DNA of 64,000 nucleotides from the NCBI GenBank assembly GCA_905221605.1, contig CAJNDS010000558.1, positions 254,001 through 318,000 of the forward strand. Direction: 5' to 3'. The notes beneath the pieces were generated by a model, which was not told the DNA's origin, made no database searches, and was given only the letters and a program-made list of their open reading frames with translations. Positions within the stretch are counted from its first letter, which is position 1; each line of letters opens with the position of its first letter. This document shows positions 29,946-40,300 of this stretch, piece after piece. Source of the DNA: Symbiodinium natans. Lineage: Eukaryota; Sar; Dinophyceae; Suessiales; Symbiodiniaceae. A program made the translations under genes and the position numbers.

Positions 29946-32900
29946 GTGTAAGTATGGGGTAGAAACATGGGGGGTTTACGAAAAAAGGGGATCCCTATCA
30001 TATAGACCCCCAAATAATTAGTAGGATTCCCTTATCATACCGAAAACCCCCCCCCCATATGGGGCTTCGGGATTTGTTGTTTAGAAGTTTATGGTAGCCG
30101 AAGACGGAAGCAGTAAGGACTCTGTTGCCAGGGTTTGGGACAATAAACCCTAGAAAGCTTATCAGTGTAAGTGGCGCTTTCCCCAATGAGTCGGAGTTCG
30201 TTGCCAGTTGCAGTGGCTTGCCTAGGGCTTTGAGGGTCCCAGGGGCTTTCAGGTTTTAATTCTCGGGGTTTAGCGGTTTGAGGTTTGAGGAATTTAGGGT
30301 GCCTGAGCCGAGGTTCAGGGTGTACTTAGTGTCTATAGACTGCAGGTTCGACCCACACACCCCCCCCCCCCCCCCCCCCACCCCCCAACCGAAAACTGGT
30401 CTGCCACGATATATTGGGATGTTCCCCGTTCTACTAGCAGTCGTTACTAGGGATCATAGCACCCGCTGTTATACTCACCACTAAGGACTGTTAGTATATA
30501 AGGGGGACATCCCAGACTATATATACCAGCTTACAGAAAAATCTTGTCGATGTACATGCCTGGGGCGGCAAGTCAACCATAAGCCCGTTATCCTTAAACG
30601 ACTGAAGGCCTAGACATGAACCCCCTAGACCCCAGACCCCAAGCCCCGCAACCCCGAAGCAATAAACCTAAAACCCTAAACCCACAAATCCCAAAACCCC
30701 TAAACCCTAACCCTAAACCCTAAACCCCAAACCCCAAACCCCAAAAAAAACCCAAAACCATCCGCCGGGGCCACAGTAAGCCGCCGCGGCCCCCACGAAA
30801 CCTTGGCTGACTTCTGAACGCTCCTAAAAGTTTAACTTTTGGGCTCCTTATTGTAGTTTCTTCCACCCCAAACCCTAAACCCTAAACCCTAAACCCTAAA
30901 CCCCAAACCCCAAACCCAAGAGGTTAAAGTCCTAAGAGCCAGCAGAAAGACACGAAACCGCCCAGGAGGTGCGCCAGGTGGGACACGCCATCCTCGGAGT
31001 TCAGCGACTGGACCTGGACTTCTGTTTTTTTTTGGGGGGGAGGGGGGGGGGGTAGGGTTTAGGGTTAGGGTTTAGGGTTTAGGTTTAGGTTTAGGGTTTA
31101 GGGTTTAGGGTTTAGGGTTTAGGGTTTAGGGTTTAGGGTTTAGGGTTTAGGGTTTAGGGTTTAGGGTTTAGGGTTTAGGGTTTAGGGTTTAGGGTTTAGG
31201 GTTTAGGGTTTAGGGTTTAGGGTTTAGGGTTCGAGGCTGTTTAGGCTTTAGGTTTTAGGGCCCCTAAAGCCCTAAACCGTGTCGGGTTTCCCTACGGCCC
31301 TATGCGGGGTCTCAATGTGGGAAAGGCCGACACCGGTGTAACTTCGCCTTTCTTGGAGGTTCACGGCACTTACTAGCCAATGATAACTGTACTTCTAACC
31401 CGCATATAAGCCCCTTAAGTGCCCCAATATGGTTCCAGGTAGGGTTTGGGTTCGCGCTTGAGGGCGTGGGCTTAGGACGCTGGGTGGTTTAGGCCTCCCC
31501 CCTATGTTCCCCCCATAATTAAGGCTCTTTAAGGATAATTCAGCCTATTTCAAGCTACAGTATTCTTGGGGGGAACCTAGGGGGGGGGAGGGGGGTTTCG
31601 GGTGAAACCCTCAATCCACCAAAGAGCCCAGAAGCAAATCAGCCCATCAGGGGATGTCCTTCCTTGCTGACATCCCACAACTTCTCAAGCACAACTGAGA
31701 TACTAGCTATGAATGCGAGGAAGGCTTCAAAAAGAGCTGCCATGATTTGGAAAACTGTAACGGTTAGAAAGGTCCGGGGAAACTCTCATCTTTCGCTGAA
31801 GTTCAAGTGTATGTATATATATTTATATGTATTTATATATAAGTATATAAGTGTATAAATATATATATATATATAAGTATGTATGTTTTTCATATGTGTT
31901 ACAAAGAAACCCCGAGTTAGCTTCACGGGAACTCATCCAAAACCTGGTCCAGGCCCTAGAACTGTCAAAGCCCGCAGCAAACAGACCCAAACCTTTAAAC
32001 CATAAACCCAAAACCCTAAACCCTAAACCCTAATGCTCATCTGTCTGGCTTACTCAAAGCTTCATGGTACATGGTAACCCAATCATAACTGTACTTGTAA
32101 CCCAACTTTCACTTGGGGTACTTAAGGGGCTAGCAACACTTCGAATTGGGGGATAAGTACCCTGAACCTCCAGGTAGGGTAGTTGAGGATTGAGGATACC
32201 GAAAATCTTAGGGTAATTTTATGGTCCCTGAGTATGGCCTCTTCAATGGGGACCTCATACAACCCAAGGGAATAGTTCACAACCCTTTAAGCAAGGTAAG
32301 GGACCATATTAAGTGCCCTTGAACCCTAAACAAGGTTTTGGTGCATATTTTACCGGGGATATAGGCTTAGGGTTTAAGGTCTATCGGGTTTCTGGGATCC
32401 CGAAACTCTAAACCACCGACCTCGGGCACGATGTACACGACCTCATGCAGTATGGCTGAACGTATGCGGCGCACAATGCCCACATAGGAAACCTCCAACC
32501 AATCTGATACCCCAGGCAAACTAACCCTTTAAGGGGTAAACCTGTTTCTTTCGACTACAGCTTCGTTCTAAGCGATGCATCGCGCGCTCTTCTTCAGTTC
32601 CGCGCGCGACTTGCCGCGATCACGTTTCTAGCCACTGTCTTTTGGACTCTGATTGCAGTGTGCCAACCTGTTCAGTCGTCAACTTCACCGAAAACGGCTC
32701 AGAAACTCCCTAAACCCTAAACCCTAAACCCTAAACCCTTAAACCCTAAAATGGAGTCGGAGGTCTGAGACTTCGGGTCCATATGGTTGGCTGCAGGTTT
32801 AGGGTGTAGGTGTATAGGTTTTTGATTGCTTACGGCACTTACGGCTTTCCTGTAAATCTGACATGATGGATTACGGGTACCTGGGGGAAAGCCTATACAG

Positions 32901-35900
32901 CCTACTGTCAGGGTTTAGGGTTTAGGTTTTGGGTTTAGGGTTTACCCTCCCCCCCCCGCGTAGTGGATGTCAGCTCTGTCTGCAAGGAAGAGGGGCAATG
33001 GCCAGCAAGAATGTCATGGGGATGTCGCCGGCTGCCCGGTAGCGTCCTGCGTCGAGTCTGCCTAGTTGTGCTCACCTTTGGGACCCACACTAGACCCAGG
33101 AGTTACCTAGGAACAAAAAAAGGGTATCCTCTTGGGTTTAAACTGGTTGATAAGGGAACCTAAACCCTAACAAAAGGGAATAACGGCCTAATTTGCGGCC
33201 CCCGGGTGGCTTTCAGAAATTCTCAAAAGTTGAAGGTCGCCTACTCAGCAGAGAAGTGCTTAGGATAGGGCCCCAAAAAAGCACATAAGCAAAAAGTAGG
33301 ATAGGGATATCCCATATTAAACCCCCTTATAATAATGAAGCCCAATAAGGTAGGGATATCCCTATAGAATGCTTATGCTTATGTCCTGTTTGAGTCCCTA
33401 ATAGGAGGAGCTCTGCTGACTCTAAAAAGCGGTCTTCGGGACTCTCAGACCTCAGGGCTTCAGCCCATTGAGGATGAATGCGAGGTGTGTAGGGTTTAGG
33501 GTTTAGGGTTTAGGGTTTAGGGTTTAGGGTTTAGGGTTTAGGGTTTAGGGTTTAGGGGTTAGGGTTTAGGGTTTAGGGTTTAGGGTTTAGGGTTTAGTGC
33601 TTAGGGTTTAGGGTTTAAGGGCTTCTTCAGCGTGTCCTGAGAAGACCGCCAGCAGCATGCACTGGAACACAATGCCACTCGCGCCCAGCACGGAGGCTGA
33701 GCAAAGTGGTCGGGGCAGGCTGACTCTGACGAGCAGCGCTGCGAGCATGCACTACGACACGCCGACAATGCTCTTGAAAGTCCGAAGTCCAACGCCCGAA
33801 CCCAAAAACCCTAACGCTCTAAGGGGGGTTGTGTTTGTAGGGTTTAGGGTAGGGTTTCGCAAAGGCACTGTTCTGCTTCAGGCAGACGTATACGGCTGCT
33901 GCCTTAGAATGGGGTAGTTGGAGAAGCTGCACTCAAAAATAGGTTGTGAGAACAGGCACCCCCCTCCAAATTCTCCCCCCACCCAAAGCCCTTTTTCGGG
34001 GAAGCCTTTTTTTTGCCTCAAATGGGTACCCCCCTAGGAAACCGGGGTCCGCAAGCGGACGGTGCGCCAGGACCAGAGGCAGTTGAAGCCCCTCCCAGCA
34101 GTCCCCCCCTTGCCCCCCTATCCCCTACCCCCCACTCCACCCCCCTTCCCCCCTGCCTCCCCCCCACCCCCCCTACCCCTCTGTGAGGGGCCTGGCTCAA
34201 CCCTACGATCAATCCAAGCCGAACCGTCTCTTGAACCCTAAACCCAAAAAGACCTAAACCCCAAAGCGTGAACCTTGAGCCCGAAGCCCTCAATCCTAAA
34301 CTACCCCTCAAACCTAAACCCCAAACCATAAACCATAAACCCGGAACCCTAAACCCTAAACCCAACCCTTATTGCTTGGGGTCCAGCGACTTGGGCGCTG
34401 CGGAATCACCATGCTCACGCGGATGCGCTGGGCCGGGCCGAGGCGGGTCGCGTAGCGATAAAATTAAACTCCAGTCGCAATCATCAGCTTCCATCCAGAA
34501 AGAAGGAACATCATGATTTTCCTAACCGGAACCACTGCCATCAAAACCAGTATAAAAAAACCGAAACACTGATGCTTCTAGGCGTTTAGGGCTTGGGGCT
34601 ATACCCGCTGCACCCGAAACGCTGAATCCGGAAACCCCAAAACTACAGGCTCCCAGAAACCTCGAAACCAAACCGGGAGCCCGATTGCCACAAGGGCACC
34701 AACCCGCCAAACCCAAAACCCTAAACTCGAAACCTCAACCCTGCAAACACAGGAAAGCACAGCCGTGGTTCAGTGCTTAGGATTTCGGCTTCTTCAAGGC
34801 TCGTGAGTACTTGGAAGTAGGGTTGAAACAGGAACGCCTCCCATTTAGGGTTCAGCGATTTGGGGGTCAGGGAGAAACCCTACTTGCATAAACTAACTTT
34901 GTTGGACCTCCAATTAGAGCGTACCTATAGGCAGGTACATTTACCCATGAACTGTAGGTCCTAACTTAACCAAGGCACTGTAAAGGCGTTCATCGCGCTC
35001 ACACAGACGAGCCACCGTACTTTGTATTTCCTGAGCTGGATGATCATGCGGCGTTCTCCAAACTACACTCCCCTCGTAGGTGTCGGAAGTATATGGTTTC
35101 GGGTTTAGGGATTTGGACTGCATGTTAGAACGGAACCCGAAGGAACCACGAAGAACTGCTCACCGCTCCTAGCTGGGGTTCCCTGAGGTTCAGGAGTTTC
35201 GGGTTCCGGGGGTTTAGCGCTTCGGCGCTTCTCTAGGTTTAGGGTTTAAGGTAATACACAAATAAATTTGAATATATATATATATATGTATGTATACATA
35301 TTGTCAGGTCTCTTAATTCTGGCCTCCTTTTTGGTACCGCAGATAATCGGGGTCGCCTTATGATGAGGACCCCCAAAAAGAGAGCATTGTTCAGAGAAAT
35401 CACCATATAGAGCGGGGGCCTCGAAGTTAGCCCAAGGCAGATTGTATTTTATGGCTTTGTAAGAGAGTTCAGCGAGGATTGACAGTATGGACAGCATGCA
35501 ATAGTAGAAAGGATATTCGACCCTAGGCCAGAAACCAGCCTAGAACCGTAAGGCCATTAATGCTGCGAACCCAACAAAAAGCAAGCCCACTTTATTTAAC
35601 GAAACCCCTAGAAAATACTCCAAAAACAAACCCCAGCAATACTCTTCAACCCTAAACCCTAAACCCTATACCCTAAACCCTCTACACGCGACCGAAGCTT
35701 CTCTTCCAACATGGGCAGGACGAGGAGCAACCTTGCTGGATCGCATGCACATCATATGGGGGTTTACGAAAATAACGGACCCCTAATATTGACCCCCAAA
35801 TAGTAGGGTGTTCTTCGAATAAGGACCCCCATAAGGTACCCCTAATTCCGTAAACCCCCAACATGGTCCCTTAAGCTCTTCTTCTGAAGTACGGGCCTTG

Positions 35901-37167
35901 GCCCGCGATGACGGGGTCATAAGGGGTTCACATTGCAATCTGTATTCTAAGAACCCTCAAAAGGGTAACCCCACTTTTTTGGGAATATGAGGGCCTTTGT
36001 ATGGTCAGTTTCCCGGGAATTCCTGGCCTACCCTAAGCAGTATGGATAGCCGAGAAGAGGGAGAGATCTACGAGTGCCGTTCCTGTCGCTGAATCCAATC
36101 AGCCCGGACTGAAGCTACAACCTGAACCATGCGACGCAGCCCTGCCGGTAAACCTCCAACCCTACGTGGTTCATTCAAAGGTCAGGGTTTAGGGTTTAGG
36201 GTTTAGGGCAAGCTTAGGGTTTACGGTTTAGGGTAGCACTGTAGAACCTGTACATAAAGTGCAAATACACCCCCCCTAAACCCTCAACGCCAAGACCTTT
36301 GTGCGGCGGACAAGAGGCGAAGTCGTGTTGCCTTGGTGCGTGTGGCATAGGGCTTAGGGTTTAGGGTTTGGGGCATAGGGAGCTGATTTTTGGGGCAGCA
36401 TTTGCGCCATCCATCCCTGGAATGTATAGTCTAAGCGGGGATGCACCAAGTATAAGGGTAGATCCGCCCCTTGAGGTGCTCCCGAGTGCGGAGGATCGCA
36501 GAGCAGAACATGTTTAGGGTTGAGGTCCCTCCCCCTCAACCCTAAACCCTAAACCCTAAGGCACCAATGCGCTGAGGAGCTACTTGGAGGATCAGGCTAC
36601 TTAGTAACCCAATTATAAGTGCAGCTATAACCCACTTAGAAGCCCCTTATGGATACCCTGATAGTGTTATAAGTGGTGTTGAAAGTGCAGTTATAGTTGG
36701 GCTACTAAGCACCATGAACCTCCAAGTAGAGGAGTCTTCCGCCGGCATTCAGAGTCTCACCGGAGAAAACAAAGAGCAGCCGCGACGGCTCAACCGGCTA
36801 AAACGAGTTTAGGGTTTAGGGTTGCCGCATAGAAAACAAATAGGCTGCTCTTAACACCAACAAGGAAAAGCTATCCAAAGGGCCTATCAAACTCTTAACA
36901 ACCAGGGATCCACTTTACCTACACTTATCAGGGAAAAACCGACTCATTCAGGGTACTTACTACTAAACTGTAGGTAAATAGAGTCCTAGGGAAAGCCCAT
37001 GACCCCTCCGAAGCCTCTAAGTCCCTGTAGCTAAACCCTAAATCCCTGTAGCTAAACCCTAAACACGTTAAACAGCTTCAGCTCAGGCTGCCGAAGAAGT
37101 GGTCCCAGCCCGCGTGACCAAAGACATGAAAGAAGCAGCGCAGCAAGGAGAGGGGATAGAAGTGTAA
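29844..37167 (+). CDS. Gene D: plus-strand membrane protein, multi-exon
   Basis: Plus exons: 29844-29945 (MLSLLGGAACVAVGTWLH, one membrane helix), about 32536-32705 (SRALLQFRARLAAITFLATV… second hydrophobic helix), about 32845-32921 (MMDYGYLGESLYSLLSG), 33451-33488, 36050-36147 (KRERSTSAVPVAESNQPG…), 36753-36806 and terminal 37087-37167. The last two are 54 and 81 nt, both phase 0, giving a charged tail RLNRLKR|AAEEVVPARVTKDMKEAA… ending TAA at 37165. Polytopic membrane protein of unknown family. Exon membership between 33 and 36 kb is tentative because several islands are open on both strands. Confidence 0.5.
31052..31240 (+). repeat. TTTAGGG array, about 185 bp
   Basis: The cleanest long array in the centre of the window. 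Confidence 0.95.
31500..31590. mobile_element. Repeat family 14
   Basis: TTCCCCCC…GGATAATTCAGCCTATTTC…GGGGGGAACCTAGG. Related sequence at 1925-1990 and 38893-38958; both end in poly-G or poly-C. Confidence 0.65.
31683..31769 (-). CDS. Candidate minus exon, hydrophobic
   Basis: Acceptor CGTTACAG then VFQIMAALFEAFLAFIASIS…VVLEKLWD before GTCAGC. Strong membrane helix. Opposite in strand to gene D in whose span it lies. Confidence 0.45.
32414..32492 (-). CDS. Candidate minus exon: VGIVRRIRSAILHEVVYIV
   Basis: About 26 clean codons ending PE before GTCGGT. No family recognised. Confidence 0.45.
32536..32705 (+). CDS. Gene D membrane exon
   Basis: Open plus frame of about 55 codons: FVLSDASRALLQFRARLA followed by a hydrophobic AITFLATVFWTLIAVC helix and a Ser/Thr/Lys tail. 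No comparable minus frame. Ends at a CCCTAAA array. Confidence 0.6.
33268..33396. mobile_element. TIR element family 8
   Basis: Arms GCACATAAGCAAAAAG / TGCTTATGCTTATGTCCTG with GATAGGGATATCCC and TAGGGATATCCCTA inside. A half copy is at 38092-38150. Confidence 0.75.
33488..33620 (+). repeat. TTTAGGG array, about 130 bp
   Basis: Begins directly after the GTGTGTAGGG donor of a candidate gene D exon. Confidence 0.95.
33621..33790. other. Exon-like island, strand unresolved
   Basis: Plus: acceptor GGGCTTCTTCAG then CPEKTASSMHWNTMPLAPST…. Minus: hydrophobic SASVLGASGIVFQCMLLAVF preceded by KSIVGVS and an in-frame TAG, which is either an acceptor or a premature stop. Neighbourhood favours plus; hydrophobicity favours minus. 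Confidence 0.4.
34372..34510 (-). CDS. Candidate minus exon: MEADDCDWSLILSLRDPPR…
   Basis: About 43 clean minus codons with a Pro/Arg/His-rich second half; start-like ATG near 34490. The plus frame contains stops. Unassigned. Confidence 0.5.
34960..35085 (-). CDS. Candidate minus exon: STVARLCERDERLYSALVK
   Basis: About 42 codons, VVWRTPHDHPAQEIQ then a helical STVARLCERDERLYSALVK. Well-behaved codon choice and no repeats. Unassigned. Confidence 0.5.
35415..35497 (-). CDS. Candidate minus exon: MLSILSILAELSYKAIKYN
   Basis: Open from an ATG; amphipathic helix then WANFEAPALYGD. It could be a signal-anchor start exon. Followed (gene sense) by a TIR element. Confidence 0.4.
35752..35868. mobile_element. 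TIR element family 5
   Basis: Arms GGGGGTTTACGAAAATA / TAATTCCGTAAACCCCC with GACCCCCAAATAGTAGG in the centre. Other copies: 29963-30065, 21957-22075, 37624-37705, 61283-61434; diverged 7700-7765, 20388-20445, 25768-25848. Confidence 0.82.
36400..36512 (-). CDS. Candidate minus exon MFCSAILRTREHLKGRIY…
   Basis: One minus frame reads MFCSAILRTREHLKGRIYP to a stop in about 26 codons; a second minus frame is longer but repeat-like at its ends. Sits beside a TTTAGGG patch. Confidence 0.3.
36590..36727. mobile_element. TIR element family 3 (full copy)
   Basis: Arms (C)TTGGAGGTTCATGGTACTTAGTAACCC / GGGCTACTAAGCACCATGAACCTCCAAG, internal CCCACTTA. Other copies: 32055-32178, 43980-44122, 51116-51264; single arms or remnants at 4486-4562, 31358-31440, 38482-38560, 45860-45960, 63532-63576. 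Confidence 0.85.
36753..36806 (+). CDS. Gene D exon: SLTGENKEQPRRLNRLKR
   Basis: 54 nt, phase 0, acceptor GGCATTCAG. The exon is followed immediately by GTTTAGGGTTTAGGG, so the splice donor is supplied by a telomere-type repeat. Confidence 0.65.
37087..37167 (+). CDS. Gene D terminal exon with TAA
   Basis: Acceptor CTTCAGCTCAG; reads AAEEVVPARVTKDMKEAAQQ then GEGIEV and TAA. Highly charged C-terminal tail. 81 nt including the stop. Confidence 0.7.
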   Translation, partial: AAEEVVPARVTKDMKEAAQQGEGIEV

Positions 37168-37309
37168 CACCTGGCGTGGGCTAGGGAAGGAGTAGTGTGT
37201 AGGGTTTCGAGTTCTGGGTTCCTGTCCTTGATGGGGGGGGGAAGGTTTAGGGTTTTGGGCTTAGGGCTTAGGGTTTTTATTAGGGTTTAGGGCTTAAGGT
37301 TCGTGATCG

Positions 37310-40300
37310 ACTCTAGGCTCGTCGTCTCAGAGCAGCAGAGCATGTCGGTGGGTCGGCTTATTCTGGCTTCTCTGCCTTAATCTGGGGACCTAGGTCTGAC
37401 CCTAAACCCTAAACCCGAAGCCCTTGACATTCCTGAAAGGTCATTGTCAAAGCCCAACCCAAGAATCTGAAACTCACATTGCCGATGTAAACTCCATGCT
37501 GGCTTCCCTACAAATCTGAGCACCTCTTGCATCCTACATACCCAGCGCACTAGGCCCAAAACCCTCTACCTAAAATGCTAAACCCTACGTACATGTACCC
37601 TGAGACGCGCCCAACTGGCGCCAAATTTGGGGGCTTCCGAAATTCGGGGTCCCTTCTTGGGGTCCTCATTTGACAGGGAAATCCTACTATTTGGGGACTA
37701 TCTAAGGGAGTCCCTAAACCCTAAACCCTAAACCCTAAACCCTAAACCCTAAACCCTAAACCCTAAACCCTAAACCGCCCTTATTTTCCCAAACCTCCAT
37801 ATTTGCGTGCCTCATAGCGCGTTGGACTTCGGAAGAGGTTCGCAACGAACTCGCCGATGACGCCGCTGGATCTTGGATCTTGGGGGCTGCTGGTCTTGAA
37901 GTAGGGTTGAGGGTTGGGGGTTTGGGGTTTAGGGTGTGGGTTTTAGGGTTTAGGGCTAGGGTTTAGGGAATCAAGTGTCTTGGGCGCATCTTGAATTCAA
38001 GGTTTGCAGAGGTATGCAGGGGTTTCGGGTTTAGGGTCCAGAATTCTGGACATGGCATGGCAACAGATAGGAAACTCCAGTTTAGGGCCCCAAGAAAGCA
38101 CATAAGCAAAACGTAGGATAAGGATATCCTATATACACCCCTTTATAACTCAGACCAGCAGCAACTAGCGGTTCGAAACCAGCATTGCCAGTCTTCCGCG
38201 CTTCGGTACCTAATTCAAAACCTGGAATTGACAGGGGGGCCCTTCTTTCCGTCGGGGGTCGTGTAAGGGAGTTTGGCCCCTAAAAAGGAGAGCAGGGGTA
38301 CTACTGGGCATCCTGGGTTCAGGGTTCAGGGTTCAGGGTTTGGGCTTTAGTGTTGGGAGTTTAGGGTTTGGGGTTTGGGTCTTGTTTGGGGTTGGGGTTT
38401 GGGTCTGTTTTGGGTTGTAGGGTTGAGGAGGAAGATAAGTCTACAAGTCAGCAGACTCGCAGACCATAACCCCGAATCATAGCTTACTTGGAGGTTCATG
38501 TGGTAGTTAGAACCGGGGCTATGGGCAGGGCAACTATTGCCATAAGTGGTTATAACCTTGCGGTCCATGTCGTAGAACCCGACTCATGACTAGCCGCAAC
38601 CCTTCAAGTGCAACTTAACCCCCCCCCCCCCCCACGGTACGTGACAAGCGTCCCGGTTGTTGACTTGATGGCCCACACCATCAGGCAAATCCCTTCGAAC
38701 CACAGCGTGAACGGAGCATTGAACACCTCAGTTTACCCTAAACCCCGAACAGTTGGAACATCCTTATCCCCGTACCCCCAAAAGGTATACCCAAGGGAAT
38801 CCCAGCTTTCCCCCATCCTTAGACCTCCACAAAATTTACTGTAGCGTTTCGTGTTCGGCTCAAGGTTTCGAACTTTGATAGGATTCTCATGCTACCCCCC
38901 CCCTAGGTTCCGCCCTTGATGAGGCTTGAATATCCCTAAATGGCCTTAATGATGGGGGGGGGGAGCCTTGTATCGAGGGCGGCAGTGGGGGAGCCCAGGA
39001 GATTCAGGGCTTCAGGCCTTCCCAGCCTGTCTTGCAGATTCAGCCCTACAAACCCTACAAACCCTACTTACAAAACCCCCTAAAACCCGAAAACAAAAAA
39101 ACAAAAACAACCTACAAAACCCTACAGGCCCTCTAATCCCTATAACCCCTACAAACCCTATTCCCCGGTGTAACTCGCCTCGCTCACAGACGGTGGTTAA
39201 GAAGCTTCCCTCCGAGACTTCCCGACCCGCAGCAACACATGCCAAGGCAGGGGCAACCCTATAGTGTAGAATCAGTATATCTCTGCATGTATGTATGTAG
39301 CCATATGTAGGTAGGAACATTTCCTCACCTGTATTTTTATGTGTATACGCATGCATACACATGATTAGGCATTGAAGCATAAATTAATAAATAATATATA
39401 AATAATATTATATATATATATGTATATATATATATATCTATATATATATGCATACATAATGTTCTCGGCCTGCCACTTCATAGGGTTTTGCGTTCGGATT
39501 TCAGGTTTGGGGGGGTTCGGGTTCATGGTATAGGCTTTCAACTTCTCATCTGGATTCCGATCTATCCCAAAGCCAAGACGCCAGGCGGAACCCCCCGACA
39601 GTGCAGTTGTTTGCCAGAAAACCTGTCCCGAGCTTTGTTAAACTCGTTTCCTTTGCTTCGTCGTTCGAGGTTGTGGGGGCTTCAGGGCGGATCCTTCTCA
39701 GTGAATGTGGATGAGCCTTAGATTGATTCTAATTCCGGCTAGTATATGGTGAAACTTATATATATATATATATATGAATATACTATTGTATGTCTATAGT
39801 ATTGTATCTACACAAAAATATTTTTACATTGCTATTATGCCTAGAGTATAACATTAGGTAGGACGCCCGACCGAGACAACCCTAAACTACCCCAAACCCT
39901 AAGCCCTAAACCCTAAACCCTAAACCCTAAACCCTCTCCCTACAAAGAACCAACCAGATTTTCGGAAACGCTGCATGTCCGCACGTTTAGGGTTCAGGGT
40001 TTAGGGTTTATAGGGTTTAGGGTTGAGAGTGAGGGAGTGTGGTTTCTCTGCAATCCCTTAGAGGGTATATGCAGGGCCCTCATTCCCTCATTCCCTACTA
40101 GAAACCAGGGGGGGTTATGTTCCGAAGGGAGTGTGATGAAGGCAGGGATTAGGGTTTAGGGTTTAGGGTTTAGGGTTTAGGGTTTAGGGGCCGCGGGGGG
40201 GGGGGGGGGGGGGGGGGGGGGGGCGTGTACATACAAACGTACATGTAGAAGAACATCCTCACTTGTTCTTGGTCGCCCCAAGCAGGGCTGTGGACTCGAA

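Noticed and set aside
38840-38870. Relic dinoflagellate spliced leader (…CGGCTCAAG)
   Set aside because: Only the last nine bases resemble the leader; the CCGTAGCCATTTT part does not match, so it is not supported.
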